Shown here: piece by piece, positions 54,092 to 63,088 of the stretch | How the letters are laid out: each line of letters starts with the position of its first letter | Position numbering within the stretch: position 1 is the first letter of the stretch | Source: Streptomyces cacaoi | Lineage (GTDB): Bacteria > Actinomycetota > Actinomycetes > Streptomycetales > Streptomycetaceae | Reading direction: 5' to 3' | DNA: 64,000 bases | Assembly: GCF_006539165.1 (NCBI RefSeq) | Contig: NZ_BJMM01000002.1 | Location: 186,001 to 250,000 of the forward strand | The notes under the pieces: model-generated | The model's input: only the letters and a program-made list of their open reading frames with translations | Told to the model about the DNA's origin: nothing | Database searches by the model: none | Program-made: the position numbers and the translations under genes

Positions 54092-55537
54092 TCATCGCGC
54101 GGGGGCGGCGGCGGGCGAGGAGCCGGGCAGTGCGGGCCCCTGCTCGTCCGGCTGTTCGTCGTCCGGCGAGGCGTCGGTGCGCGTCGGGTCCCACTTGACG
54201 GCCAGGCAGGTGAGCATGCCCAGCAGCGGGACGACGGCCAGCACCAGGAAGGTGTGCGCGAGCCCCAGCGCGTCCTTGATCTGCGGGAAGACGTACAGCC
54301 CGATGACGCTGCCGAAGCTGCCGACCATGCCGGTCACACCGGTGCCCAGGGCCCGCACGTCGCTGCTGTAGGACAGCGCCGCGATGGACTTGCCGTTGGC
54401 GCCGGGGCCCGCCGAGTGGCACAGGATGAACAGCACCGGCAGACAGAAGGCCACCACGAGCGGTGCCTTGCCGAAGGTCAGCCCCATCAGCACCAGCGCG
54501 ACGCACACCCCGCCGAAGCCCCAGGCGGAGCTGAGCCGCAGCCCCATCCGCCGTCCGCACCAGGCGGAGGCGAGCCCGCCGACGATGCCGACGGCGTTGA
54601 ACACCATCGAACCGATCGTCGCCTTCTCGAAGCTCTCCCCGAAGATCGTCAGGCTGATGACCGGCAGATACCAGCCCACAGCGAAGTACTGGAGGCCCTG
54701 CCCCAGGGAGATGACCGAGGAGAGCACCGTGCGCGGCAGATAGGCGCCCTTGAACAGCAGCCCGGCGTCCCGCAGTCCCACGGCGGGGGCGGCGGTGTGC
54801 TCGCCGGCCGTACCGGCGTCCGGCGCGGCCACCGCGTCGATGCCGTAGATGCGCCGCAGGCTGCGGACGGCGTCCTCCAGCCGCCCCTTGCTCGCCAGCC
54901 ACGCCGGGCTCTCCACCAGGAACAGCCACTGGAGCACCAGCAGCACCGCGGCGATCACCCCGGCAGAACCCAGCGACCAGCGCCAGATGTCCTGGCCGAC
55001 GTCCAGCTGGTAGAAGCCCAGGGCCAGCACGAGGTTCCCGGTGGTGGCGCAGTACCAGACGGCCTGCCACAGGTTCAGCCGGCCGCTGCTGGCCTTCGGG
55101 GTGTACTCGGCGAGCAGCGCCATCGCGACGGCGAAGTCCACGCCGTAGGCGACACCGACGAGCACCCGCCCGAGCCACACCGTGGTGAAGTCACCCGAGA
55201 AGGCGGCCAGCAGCGCTCCCGCCACCGCGAACACCTTCGCGACGAGCAGCGGCGGCACCCGGCCGATGCGGGTCGCCAGCCAGCCGCCGACGGGGTTGAA
55301 GAGGATCGCCAGGAACGGCGCCGTGGCGGTCAGCACCGATATCTGGGTGCTGGAGAGATGCATCTGGTCGGTCATCGGACCGAGCCCCGCGCTGAGGGCC
55401 GCGTTGGCGTACGCATCGAGGAAGAGGCCGCCGAAGGCGAGATACCAGGTGATCCGTGCGCGACCCGTCACGGTGCGCAGCCCGTCGATGAGCGCAACGA
55501 TGTCGGCGACGCCTTTGACGCTCGGACGTTGTGCCAT
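54092..55537 (-). CDS. MFS transporter of the polyol operon
   Basis: This 481-aa protein has 12 predicted membrane segments with a sugar-porter-like layout (GGWLATRIGRVPPLL after helix 2, GRVLVGVAYGVDFAVAMALLAEY in helices 4-5, and VESPAWLASKGRLEDAVRSLR before the central loop). It is the first gene of the operon and presumably imports its substrate, replacing the GlpF facilitator of usual glycerol operons. The C-terminal 30 residues are acidic and Pro-rich. Confidence 0.85.
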   Translation of the reverse strand: MAQRPSVKGVADIVALIDGLRTVTGRARITWYLAFGGLFLDAYANAALSAGLGPMTDQMHLSSTQISVLTATAPFLAILFNPVGGWLATRIGRVPPLLVAKVFAVAGALLAAFSGDFTTVWLGRVLVGVAYGVDFAVAMALLAEYTPKASSGRLNLWQAVWYCATTGNLVLALGFYQLDVGQDIWRWSLGSAGVIAAVLLVLQWLFLVESPAWLASKGRLEDAVRSLRRIYGIDAVAAPDAGTAGEHTAAPAVGLRDAGLLFKGAYLPRTVLSSVISLGQGLQYFAVGWYLPVISLTIFGESFEKATIGSMVFNAVGIVGGLASAWCGRRMGLRLSSAWGFGGVCVALVLMGLTFGKAPLVVAFCLPVLFILCHSAGPGANGKSIAALSYSSDVRALGTGVTGMVGSFGSVIGLYVFPQIKDALGLAHTFLVLAVVPLLGMLTCLAVKWDPTRTDASPDDEQPDEQGPALPGSSPAAAPAR

Positions 55538-55579
55538 AACTCCGCCTTTTCAGGAGGACCTGACCGGCGGCACAACGTG

Positions 55580-55622
55580 AAAAGCAGACACAGCGAGGCC
55601 ACCGACAGGTGGTCTGTGTCTG
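55580..55622 (-). promoter_or_regulatory. Terminator-like leader hairpin, candidate GlpP target
   Basis: On the minus strand CAGACACAG (55614-55622) pairs with CTGTGTCTG (55585-55593); a shorter CCACC/GGTGG helix lies inside. The 3-prime arm is followed by CTTTTC (55579-55584). This is an intrinsic-terminator shape placed 42 nt before the first start codon of an operon that encodes GlpP. Confidence 0.6.
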
Positions 55623-55772
55623 TGCCTGCCCAAGAAACCCCGGCCGGCTCGGGCGGACCCGCGACGGCCGGTGGTACGAGCAGGAGTCAATAATGCGCAC
55701 GGTTGTTCGTCAAGAGTTTCCGCGGGATTTCCTGACGCCACCGGCGCCCCGCGGGCCACGCCCGGTGGCGGC

Positions 55773-57392
55773 TCAGCGGGCCCGGGCCACCCGCCCCTCG
55801 TCCCAGACCGGCTCCGGGGTCTCCCGTACCCGGCCGTCGGCGCCGAAGACCAGGAAGCGGTCGAAGGCGCGGGCGAACCAGCGGTCGTGGGTGACGGCCA
55901 GCACCGTCCCCTCGTAGCTCTCCAGCGCCTGCTGAAGGGCGTCGGCGCTCTCCAGGTCCAGGTTGTCCGTGGGCTCGTCCAGCAGCAGCGCCGTCGTCCC
56001 GGCCAGTTCGAGCCGCAGGATCTGGAAGCGGGCCTGCTGGCCGCCCGACAGATCGCCGAAGCGCTGCTCGGCCTGGCCGGAGAGGCCGTACCGGTTGAGG
56101 ACCGGCATGGCCGCGCCCCGGTCGTGCGCGTGCTCCCGCCACAGGATGTCGAGCAGGGTCCTGGCGTGCAGTTCGGGATGCGCGTGCGTCTGCGAGAAGT
56201 GGCCGGGGACGACCCGGGCGCCCAGCTTCCAGTGGCCGGTGTGCGCGACGGAGCCGCCCGCCAGCAGCCGGAGGAAGTGCGACTTGCCCGAGCCGTTCGA
56301 GCCGAGCACCGCGACCCGCTCGCCGTAGAACACCTCCAGGCCGAACGGCCGCATCAGACCGGTCAACTCCAGGTTCTCGCAGGTGATCGCGCGCACGCCG
56401 GTGCGACCGCCGCGCAGCCGCATCCGGATGTCCTGCTCCTTCGGCGGCTGAGGAGGCGGCCCCGCCTCCTCGAACTTGCGCAGCCTCGTCTGCGCCGCCG
56501 CGTACCGGGAGGCCATGTCGTCGCTGACGGAGGCCGCCTGGCGCAGCGTCTGCACCAGCTTCTTGAGCTGGGCGTGCTTCTCCGACCAGCGCCTGCGCAG
56601 CTCCTCGAAGCGTGCGAACCGCTCCTTGCGCGCCGCGTGGTACGTGGCGAAGCCGCCGCCGTGCACCCACACGTCCGAACCGCCCGGCGCCGGCTCCACG
56701 CTGACGATCTTCTCCGCCGCACGGGCGAGCAGCTCCCGGTCGTGCGAGATGAACAGCACCGTCTTCCGCGTACGCCGCAGCTGCTCCTCCAGCCAGCGTT
56801 TGCCGGGCACGTCCAGATAGTTGTCCGGCTCGTCCAGCAGCAGCACCTCGTCGCCGCCGCGCAGCAGGCACTCCAGCACCAGCCGCTTCTGCTCGCCGCC
56901 GGAGAGCGTGCGCACCTCCCGCCAGCGCGCCTTCTCGTACGGCGTCCCGAGCGCGGCCGTCGTGCACATGTCCCAGAGCGTCTCGGCCTCGTAGCCGCGC
57001 ACCTCCGCCCAGTCGGCGAGGGACTGCGCGTACCGCAGCTGCGCGGCCTCGTCGTCCACCGTCATCACCGCGTACTCGGCGTCGTCGACCGCGCGCGCCG
57101 CCTCCCGGATCCGCGGCGGCGCCACGGAGACGAGCAGATCCCGCACCGTGCTCTCGTCCCGGACGCTGCCGACGAACTGCGGCATCACCCCGAGACCGCC
57201 GCTGACGGCGAACGAGCCGCCGTGCGGCCTGAGTTCACCGGACAGGATCCGCATGAGCGTCGTCTTGCCCGCCCCGTTCGGCCCGACCAGCGCGACGGAC
57301 GAGCCCTCCGCCACCCGGAACGAGGCGTCCGCGAGCAGCGCGCGGCCGTCCGGCAGGTAGTACTCCAGGTGCGCGACATCGAGATGGCCCAT
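55773..57392 (-). CDS. ABC-F family ATPase (ribosome-associated type)
   Basis: This 539-aa protein holds two nucleotide-binding domains: Walker A GPNGAGKT and GSNGSGKS, signatures LSGGEQKR and LSGGQQAR, Walker B LLLDEPDNYLD and LLLDEPTDNLD, with the charged linker between them (about 245-310). It lacks membrane segments, so it is an ABC-F protein acting on ribosomes, either as a translation factor or for antibiotic target protection. Distance from the NRPS cluster makes a link to its product unlikely. ATG 57392 is the start. Confidence 0.9.
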   Translation of the reverse strand: MGHLDVAHLEYYLPDGRALLADASFRVAEGSSVALVGPNGAGKTTLMRILSGELRPHGGSFAVSGGLGVMPQFVGSVRDESTVRDLLVSVAPPRIREAARAVDDAEYAVMTVDDEAAQLRYAQSLADWAEVRGYEAETLWDMCTTAALGTPYEKARWREVRTLSGGEQKRLVLECLLRGGDEVLLLDEPDNYLDVPGKRWLEEQLRRTRKTVLFISHDRELLARAAEKIVSVEPAPGGSDVWVHGGGFATYHAARKERFARFEELRRRWSEKHAQLKKLVQTLRQAASVSDDMASRYAAAQTRLRKFEEAGPPPQPPKEQDIRMRLRGGRTGVRAITCENLELTGLMRPFGLEVFYGERVAVLGSNGSGKSHFLRLLAGGSVAHTGHWKLGARVVPGHFSQTHAHPELHARTLLDILWREHAHDRGAAMPVLNRYGLSGQAEQRFGDLSGGQQARFQILRLELAGTTALLLDEPTDNLDLESADALQQALESYEGTVLAVTHDRWFARAFDRFLVFGADGRVRETPEPVWDEGRVARAR

Positions 57393-57577
57393 GGCGCCCG
57401 ATTCTCGGTGGCGCGGCGCGGGGCGGGCAACGCGGTTTTCCCGCCCCGCGGCGTCCCGCTCTCCCGCCGTTCCCCGGCCGCTCCTCCCACGAAGGGGGAG
57501 TGCCGCGGCGGCCGTCCCTCGGGGAGACTGGAGCACCGGCGCGCACGGTGCGCACCGGAGAGCGGGGAGGACAGCGC

Positions 57578-58132
57578 GTGGGCGAGAACAGGAAGCGGAT
57601 GCTGGCCGGGGACTGGTACATCCCCGACGACGAGGAACTGAAGGAGGAGACACGGCGGCGCGCCGAACTGTGCGCCGCCTACAACGCCGCCACGACGGCC
57701 GATGACGCCGAACGGCGGGCCGTACTGGAGCAGTTGATCGGCGACCTGGGCGAGGACGTCACCATCCGGGCGCCCTTCCAGTGCGACTACGGGAGCCGGA
57801 TCTCGATCGGTCCGCACACCTTCATCAACTTCAACGCCGTCTTCCTCGACGCGGCGCAGATCACCGTCGGCGCCCACGGCCAGATCGGGCCGAACGTCCA
57901 ACTCCTCACTCCCACCCACGAGTTGGACACGGAGCGGCGCCGCGAGGGCTGGGAGAAGGGGGAGCCGATCACGATCGGGGACAACGTCTGGCTCGGCGGC
58001 GGCGTGATCGTCTGCCCCGGGGTGACGATCGGCTCCGACACCGTCGTCGGCGCGGGCGCGGTCGTCACCAAGGACCTCCCCTCCGGCGTGCTCGCGGTGG
58101 GGAACCCGGCGCGGGTGGTCCGCTCGCTGTGA
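57578..58132 (+). CDS. Sugar O-acetyltransferase (maltose/galactoside acetyltransferase type)
   Basis: This 184-aa protein has the Mac N-terminal domain (KRMLAGDWYIPDDEEL, residues 6-21) and a left-handed beta-helix of hexapeptide repeats (FQCDYGSRISIGPHTFIN, ITIGDNVWLGGGVIVCPGVTIG). The catalytic His lies in TPTHELD. It transfers acetyl from acetyl-CoA to non-metabolised sugars. GTG 57578 has GGGGAGG 8 nt upstream. It is a stand-alone gene divergent from the ABC-F gene. Confidence 0.9.
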   Translation: MGENRKRMLAGDWYIPDDEELKEETRRRAELCAAYNAATTADDAERRAVLEQLIGDLGEDVTIRAPFQCDYGSRISIGPHTFINFNAVFLDAAQITVGAHGQIGPNVQLLTPTHELDTERRREGWEKGEPITIGDNVWLGGGVIVCPGVTIGSDTVVGAGAVVTKDLPSGVLAVGNPARVVRSL

Positions 58133-58313
58133 CCGGGGCACCCCGCCGCTGAGCGGGGTCGGAACGGCGGCGGCGCGCCCGGTCCGCGCCGCCGCACCCA
58201 CTTCCCGCGGGCCGCGCCCGCACGCCGTCGGCGCCGGCCGAGCCGCTTCCGGTGCCGCTTCGTGCGTCGCCGTGGACGTCGACCACGTCACCGGCAAGGG
58301 CGGTCGGCCGGGG

Positions 58314-60011
58314 CTACTTGCCCGCCCGGCCGAAGCCGAGCGTGCGGCCGAGGACGTCCAGCGCCTCGTCGGCCCAGCCGATGATCCGCAGCCCGGAGGT
58401 GAGGTTGCCGGGCGGATGGTTGATGAGCGTGTCGTGCCGGATGAGCCGGGCGAAGTCCACCCGCACCGGGTCGGGGCGCGGCCGCTGGTCCCGCGGGGTG
58501 CGGAACTCCACCCCGGCCCGGCGCATCACCTCGATCAGCTCCTGCGCGAGGAGCCCGTAGGCGACGGTCGTCGGATGCACCCCGTCCAGCGAGAACAGCC
58601 CGCCCGCGCTGCGCCGGCCGTCCTCGGAGAGCAGGAAGTGCGAGGTCGGCACCGGGTCGAGGGCCCGCAGCTCGTCGGGCAGCGGATAGGGCGACCACCA
58701 GTCGGGGCGCGCCGAGGAGTCCTCGCCGAACCGGCGGGTGGCCAGGCGGTCCAGCAGCCCGGCGGAGTCCATGAGATACCAGTCGCGGCCGGCCCGGCGC
58801 GCCTTGCGGACCACCTCGGCCATCGAGACGTTGTAGCTGTCGATGGCCTCGTCCACCTGTCGGGCCTGCTCGCCGGTCAGATGCGGGTCGCGGCGCGGGT
58901 CGAAGTCGTCGTCGTCGATCCAGGGACGCGTGTAGTACGGGAAGTAGCGCGAGCCCGGTTCGGCCTTGCCCCGCACCCCCCTCGCGACCGGCGCGATGGT
59001 CACATGCGGCACGGTGCACCAGATCACGTGCCGGGCCCGGATCTCCCGTACGGCGGCGGCGAGTTCGTCCAGCTCGGCGGCGAAGTGCTCGGGGCGCCAG
59101 ACCGTGTAGCGCCCCTTGCGGCGCAGATCGTCGTAACCCTCCCCGCTCCAGGCCACCTTGAGCTGGACGACCGAGGAGAGCGCGTTGTTGGCGCCGAGGA
59201 AGACGATCAGCGTCTCGATGCCGTGGTCCGGGTCGCCGTCCCCGCCCCCGGAGCCTCCCGGAGCGCCCGGATTCTCCGTGCCCCGCTCCTCGCCCAGCGC
59301 CGCCGCCGCGGTGACCTGGGTGAGCGCGCCCGCCGCTGCCGGACGGGTGGGCAGCGTGCGCAGCGCGGCGCGCTCACCGGCGTCGCCGACCATCTGCCGG
59401 ACGAAGTCGTCCTGCGGGGCGCCGATCATACGGCGGCACACATCGGCGGACTTCTCCAGCGCGTCGCGCACGTCCCAGCCGAAGCAGGCCAGGTTGTGGT
59501 GGATCGCGGTGGTGGACACCGGCGAGGCGCCGGGGCCGCGCTCCCAGTAGTCCTCCACCTTGTCCATGAACCGCCGGGCCCGGAACAGTGCGGACGGCAC
59601 CTCCCACCAGTCGACGTCCCGGCCGCAGTGCTCCTCCAGGTCGCGCAGGAGCATCTCCAGATTGAGCGGCAGCCCGCCGCAGCCGTCGTAGGAGGGGTGC
59701 CGGAAGCTGTCCGCCCAGCCCAACTCGTGGGCGATGATCGCCGGATAGGACAGCCCGGTATGGAAGACCGCGCAGCTCTGGAAGCCCTGGGTGAGGGAGT
59801 CGCCGAGGGCCACGAGCCGGTGTCTGGGCTCGCCGCGCCAGGAGGTGGCGACGGGGATGCCGAGCGTCGGATCGGCGTACGGGCTCGCCGCGCGCGGGCT
59901 CCGGGACACGGTGGGATCGGACGTTGTGGGATCGGACGCCGTGGCGCGGGAGGCCGCCGCCTCGGTGGCCGTGGACTCGGACGTCGTCGGGGGAGTGGAG
60001 GATTCCGTCAT
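58314..60011 (-). CDS. SGNH/GDSL-family hydrolase
   Basis: This 565-aa protein has block I ALGDSLTQGF (nucleophile Ser near residue 71), block III-like FLGANNALS and the C-terminal SLDGVHPTTVAYG with the Asp/His pair. This is the SGNH esterase/lipase layout. The first 45 residues are Ser/Thr/Asp-rich low complexity, and a Gly-rich loop (GAPGGSGGGDGD) interrupts the centre. No signal peptide or membrane segment is clear. ATG 60011 has GGAG 6 nt upstream. Substrate unknown. Confidence 0.85.
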   Translation of the reverse strand: MTESSTPPTTSESTATEAAASRATASDPTTSDPTVSRSPRAASPYADPTLGIPVATSWRGEPRHRLVALGDSLTQGFQSCAVFHTGLSYPAIIAHELGWADSFRHPSYDGCGGLPLNLEMLLRDLEEHCGRDVDWWEVPSALFRARRFMDKVEDYWERGPGASPVSTTAIHHNLACFGWDVRDALEKSADVCRRMIGAPQDDFVRQMVGDAGERAALRTLPTRPAAAGALTQVTAAAALGEERGTENPGAPGGSGGGDGDPDHGIETLIVFLGANNALSSVVQLKVAWSGEGYDDLRRKGRYTVWRPEHFAAELDELAAAVREIRARHVIWCTVPHVTIAPVARGVRGKAEPGSRYFPYYTRPWIDDDDFDPRRDPHLTGEQARQVDEAIDSYNVSMAEVVRKARRAGRDWYLMDSAGLLDRLATRRFGEDSSARPDWWSPYPLPDELRALDPVPTSHFLLSEDGRRSAGGLFSLDGVHPTTVAYGLLAQELIEVMRRAGVEFRTPRDQRPRPDPVRVDFARLIRHDTLINHPPGNLTSGLRIIGWADEALDVLGRTLGFGRAGK

Positions 60012-60594
60012 CGCGTGCTCCGGGGGTCGCATGCCGGCGGTGCCGGTGGGGGGACGAGCGGGTGCGAGGTGTCGGGCCCCGGCGGAAACCGGGGTGGTGC
60101 GCGGTCGTTCAGGACGCGGCGGGCTCCGGCCGCGGTTCCGGGCCGGCCGCCGTCCCGCCCCGGTGCGGCGGACGCGTCGGCCCGCCGAAGGGGAGGGACG
60201 CGACGGGCACGATGCACACGGCGAGTACAGCGGGCCGGGTGGACCCGGTGGGCGCGGTGGGCGTGGGCCCGGCCGGAGGCGCGGCCCCCGGCTCTTCGAA
60301 GACCTCTTCGTCCACCGGCACACAGGTCTCATGCCCGCCCCGCGCGCGGTTGACGCGGAGTATGACAAAGGGAGTGACGCGCCGGGGGAACGACCGGCCG
60401 CCCGGGGCCCGTTGCCCTGCGCGGCTGCGCTCCGCGGGATGCTCGATGCCCAGCCGGAGGGCGCACGTGCGCGGCGTGAACCGTGGGCGCGTCGTATGTC
60501 TCCGGCCAGGCGGTCAGCCGGACGGCGGCATCCAGTCGCCAGTGACGTCAGCCGAGACTGGTATCAGCGGGCAATGATGTGAGAGTGTCGGTGC
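60012..60594. other. 583-bp region without a supported gene
   Basis: A short minus-strand frame (60109-60321, GTG start) has coding-like composition in its first codons but a poor ribosome site and no recognisable family, so it is not called. The right end holds the arsR promoter, including TGACGTCA (60543-60550) and an ATCA-N8-TGAT dyad (60563-60578). Confidence 0.6.
60563..60578. promoter_or_regulatory. Possible ArsR operator
   Basis: ATCA (60563-60566) and TGAT (60575-60578) are 8 nt apart and 17 bp before the arsR start. ArsR-family operators often have ATCA/TGAT-type half sites, but the arms are short. Confidence 0.35.
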
Positions 60595-60903
60595 ATGCTG
60601 ACTTCAGTCGATCCTGATGTGATCCGGGTGCTGGGTGATCCGCTCCGCCTGAGGATCGTGGCTCTGCTGGCGCGCGAGACGCTCTGTACGACGCACCTGG
60701 TCGAGGAGACCGGCGCCAAGCAGACCAATCTGTCCAACCACATGAAGGTGCTGCGCGAGGCCGGACTGGTGGAGACCGAGCCGTGCGGTCGCTTCACCTA
60801 CTACAAGCTCAGGCCCGACGTTCTGGCCGGCCTGTCCGAGCAGTTCGCCGCGCTGGCCGCCTCCGCCCGCACCGCCGTCGAGAACCGGAGGCCCTGCCCG
60901 TGA
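60595..60903 (+). CDS. arsR: ArsR-family arsenic-responsive repressor
   Basis: This 102-aa winged-helix protein has DPLRLRIVALLARETLCTTHLVEETGAKQTNLSNHMKVLREAG as its core (positions about 14-56), with a single Cys (LCTTHL) in the sensing helix where classical ArsR has CVCD. The wing follows (GRFTYYKLRPD) and two further Cys-containing residues are near the C-terminus (RRPCP). It overlaps the ACR3 gene (GTGA), so the pair forms an arsenite-responsive operon. Confidence 0.87.
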   Translation: MLTSVDPDVIRVLGDPLRLRIVALLARETLCTTHLVEETGAKQTNLSNHMKVLREAGLVETEPCGRFTYYKLRPDVLAGLSEQFAALAASARTAVENRRPCP

Positions 60904-62018
60904 CCTCCGCCGAACCCGCCACCGGCCGTACGCGGGGCGCCGACCCGGCCGGGGACGACTCGATCGTCAGGAAGCTCTCCACCCTCGACCGCTATCTGGC
61001 GGTGTGGATCCTGCTGGCCATGGCCGTCGGGCTGGGGCTGGGCCGGATCGTCCCGGGGATGAACGACGCGCTCGCGAAGATCGAGATCGGTGGGATCTCG
61101 CTGCCCATCGCGATCGGTCTGCTGGTGATGATGTATCCGGTGCTGGCCAAGGTGCGCTACGACAGGCTCGACGCGGTCACCGGCGACCGGCGTCTGATGG
61201 TCTCCTCGCTGGTCGTCAACTGGATCGTCGGCCCGGCGGTGATGTTCGCGCTGGCGTGGATCTTCCTGCCGGATCTGCCCGAGTACCGCACCGGACTGAT
61301 CGTCGTCGGGCTGGCGCGCTGTATCGCCATGGTCATCATCTGGAACGACCTGGCCTGCGGCGACCGCGAGGCCGCGGCCGTCCTGGTCGCGCTCAACAGT
61401 GTCTTCCAGGTGCTGGCGTTCGGCCTGCTGGGCTGGTTCTACCTCGATCTGCTGCCCCGGTGGCTGAACCTCGGCGACGGGCAGGGCCTGGACGTGTCCG
61501 TCGGGCACATCGCGCTGAACGTCGTCGTCTTCCTCGGCATCCCGCTGCTGGCCGGGTTCCTCACCCGGCGCATCGGCGAGCGGAGGATGGGCCGGAGCGG
61601 CTACGAGGCGAAGGTTCTGCCGCGGATCGGGCCGTGGGCGCTGTACGGACTGCTGTTCACGATCGTGGTGCTCTTCGCGCTCCAGGGGAAGACGATCACC
61701 TCGCAGCCGCTCGACGTGGCCCGGATCGCGCTGCCGCTGCTGGTGTACTTCGCGGTGATGTTCTTCGGCACCTTCGCCCTCGGCAAGGGGCTGGGGCTGG
61801 CCTACGACCGGACCGCGACGCTGGCGTTCACCGCGGCGGGCAACAACTTCGAGTTGGCCATCGCGGTCGCCATCGCCACCTTCGGCGTCACCTCCGGGCA
61901 GGCGCTGTCCGGCGTCGTCGGCCCGCTCATCGAGGTCCCGGTACTGATCGGCCTGGTGTACGTCGCGCTCGCCTGGCGCAGGAGGTTCGCCCCCGGCACG
62001 GAGACGACGGCCCCGTGA
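60900..62018 (+). CDS. acr3: ACR3-family arsenite efflux permease
   Basis: This 372-aa protein has ten predicted membrane segments and the ACR3 signature in helix 4, LARCIAMVIIWNDLACGD, with the Cys needed for As(III) translocation, and FTAAGNNFELAIAVAIATFG in helix 9. It exports arsenite. The GTG start is coupled to arsR. No arsenate reductase (arsC) is adjacent in the window. Confidence 0.92.
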   Translation: MTSAEPATGRTRGADPAGDDSIVRKLSTLDRYLAVWILLAMAVGLGLGRIVPGMNDALAKIEIGGISLPIAIGLLVMMYPVLAKVRYDRLDAVTGDRRLMVSSLVVNWIVGPAVMFALAWIFLPDLPEYRTGLIVVGLARCIAMVIIWNDLACGDREAAAVLVALNSVFQVLAFGLLGWFYLDLLPRWLNLGDGQGLDVSVGHIALNVVVFLGIPLLAGFLTRRIGERRMGRSGYEAKVLPRIGPWALYGLLFTIVVLFALQGKTITSQPLDVARIALPLLVYFAVMFFGTFALGKGLGLAYDRTATLAFTAAGNNFELAIAVAIATFGVTSGQALSGVVGPLIEVPVLIGLVYVALAWRRRFAPGTETTAP

Positions 62019-62153
62019 CGCGGCGCACGGACGTGGCGGTGGCCGGCGGCGGCCTGCTGACGCGAGGCAGCCCGGCGCGTGCGGGACCGCCGGCCGTGCG
62101 CCGCTGACCGGTACAGCCGCAACGGCCGCGAGGAGACCACCGCCGGCCGCCTG

Positions 62154-62801
62154 CTACTGCCGGAGCGGCACCCCGTGTTCGTCGGCGAAGGCCCGTCGGC
62201 ACATGCCGTGGCAGAAGCCGTACAGGACGCCCTCGTGCACCAGCGTCAGCGGCGTTCCGTCGAGGTCCACGCGCATACCGCAGACCGGGTCGATCAGCGA
62301 GCCCGGCGGCGGGTCCGGAGCGGGCCGGGCGGCGGCATCGTCGCGGTACGGGCGGGAGATCAGCTCGGTGAGGTCCATGCTCCCCATGGCTCTTCCGTGC
62401 AGGCCGATACCGCCCTCGGAGACCCCCTCGACGAGAACCACGGCGTCCGGCTCGCGCCGCACCCGCTCCGGATCCCGGCCGGCGGCCCGCTCCGTCTCGG
62501 CCAGCACCTCCGTGACGATCTCCACGGTGTAACCGCTCATCTCCTTGCGCCAGGACGCCGGCACGGTCACCCGCACCAGGTAGCGCGGCGGATCCGCCGG
62601 GTCCGCCTTCGGCCGCCGCCCGAGCACCCAGGTGGCGGGCGTGTGCACCAGGACGTGGGTGAGCGTGCGCTGGGCCTCCAGGATCTCGATGGCGTGGCTG
62701 TCGTCCTCGACCATCAGCGTGTCGATGAGCCGCTCGGCCAGCGCCTCCCGTTCCTCCTCGTCCAGCGCGCCCCTGGGCACGAAGACCTCGATGAGCAGCA
62801 T
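62154..62801 (-). CDS. Tautomerase-superfamily-like protein with C-terminal YHS domain
   Basis: This 215-aa protein has two ferredoxin-like stretches: MLLIEVFVPRGALDEEEREALAERL at the start and YLVRVTVPASWRKEMSGYTVEIVTEVL near residues 92-120, each reminiscent of 4-oxalocrotonate tautomerase subunits but without the catalytic Pro1. The end (about 168-210) is a YHS metal-binding domain with PVCGMRVD and FCHGMCRRAF. YHS domains occur in copper ATPases and bind metals. The fusion and its place beside arsenite efflux suggest a metal-related role, but this is not established. Confidence 0.65.
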   Translation of the reverse strand: MLLIEVFVPRGALDEEEREALAERLIDTLMVEDDSHAIEILEAQRTLTHVLVHTPATWVLGRRPKADPADPPRYLVRVTVPASWRKEMSGYTVEIVTEVLAETERAAGRDPERVRREPDAVVLVEGVSEGGIGLHGRAMGSMDLTELISRPYRDDAAARPAPDPPPGSLIDPVCGMRVDLDGTPLTLVHEGVLYGFCHGMCRRAFADEHGVPLRQ

Positions 62802-63088
62802 GGTCGACTCCCGTCGTCCGGTGGTCCGTTGCCGTCCGGCCACCGTGCCGCGTCCGGGCACCCGTCCGCGTCCGCCGAGGGGACCACCCGTGCGCTACCA
62901 CGGCGGGAGCAGCCGCCCGGCGCAGCTGCCGCCGGCGTTGTCGGCACCGCTGCCGGTGGCGCCGGCGGCGGCTTCGCGCGGCGGGACCGCGGCACGGTCG
63001 CCTGTGCCGGACGCCACCCGCGCGGCCCGCAGTGCCGCGCACACGGGTAGCGTCCTGTCCGACCGCAGCGAAGGGGAGGTTCGGGGCC

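Noticed and set aside
55640..55710. Sigma-70 promoter of the polyol operon on the minus strand
   Set aside because: TTGACG and TTGACT hexamers are present but no convincing -10 lies at 16-18 nt from either.
60109..60321. 70-aa minus-strand frame starting with acidic residues
   Set aside because: Poor ribosome site, Pro-rich low-complexity sequence and no recognisable family.
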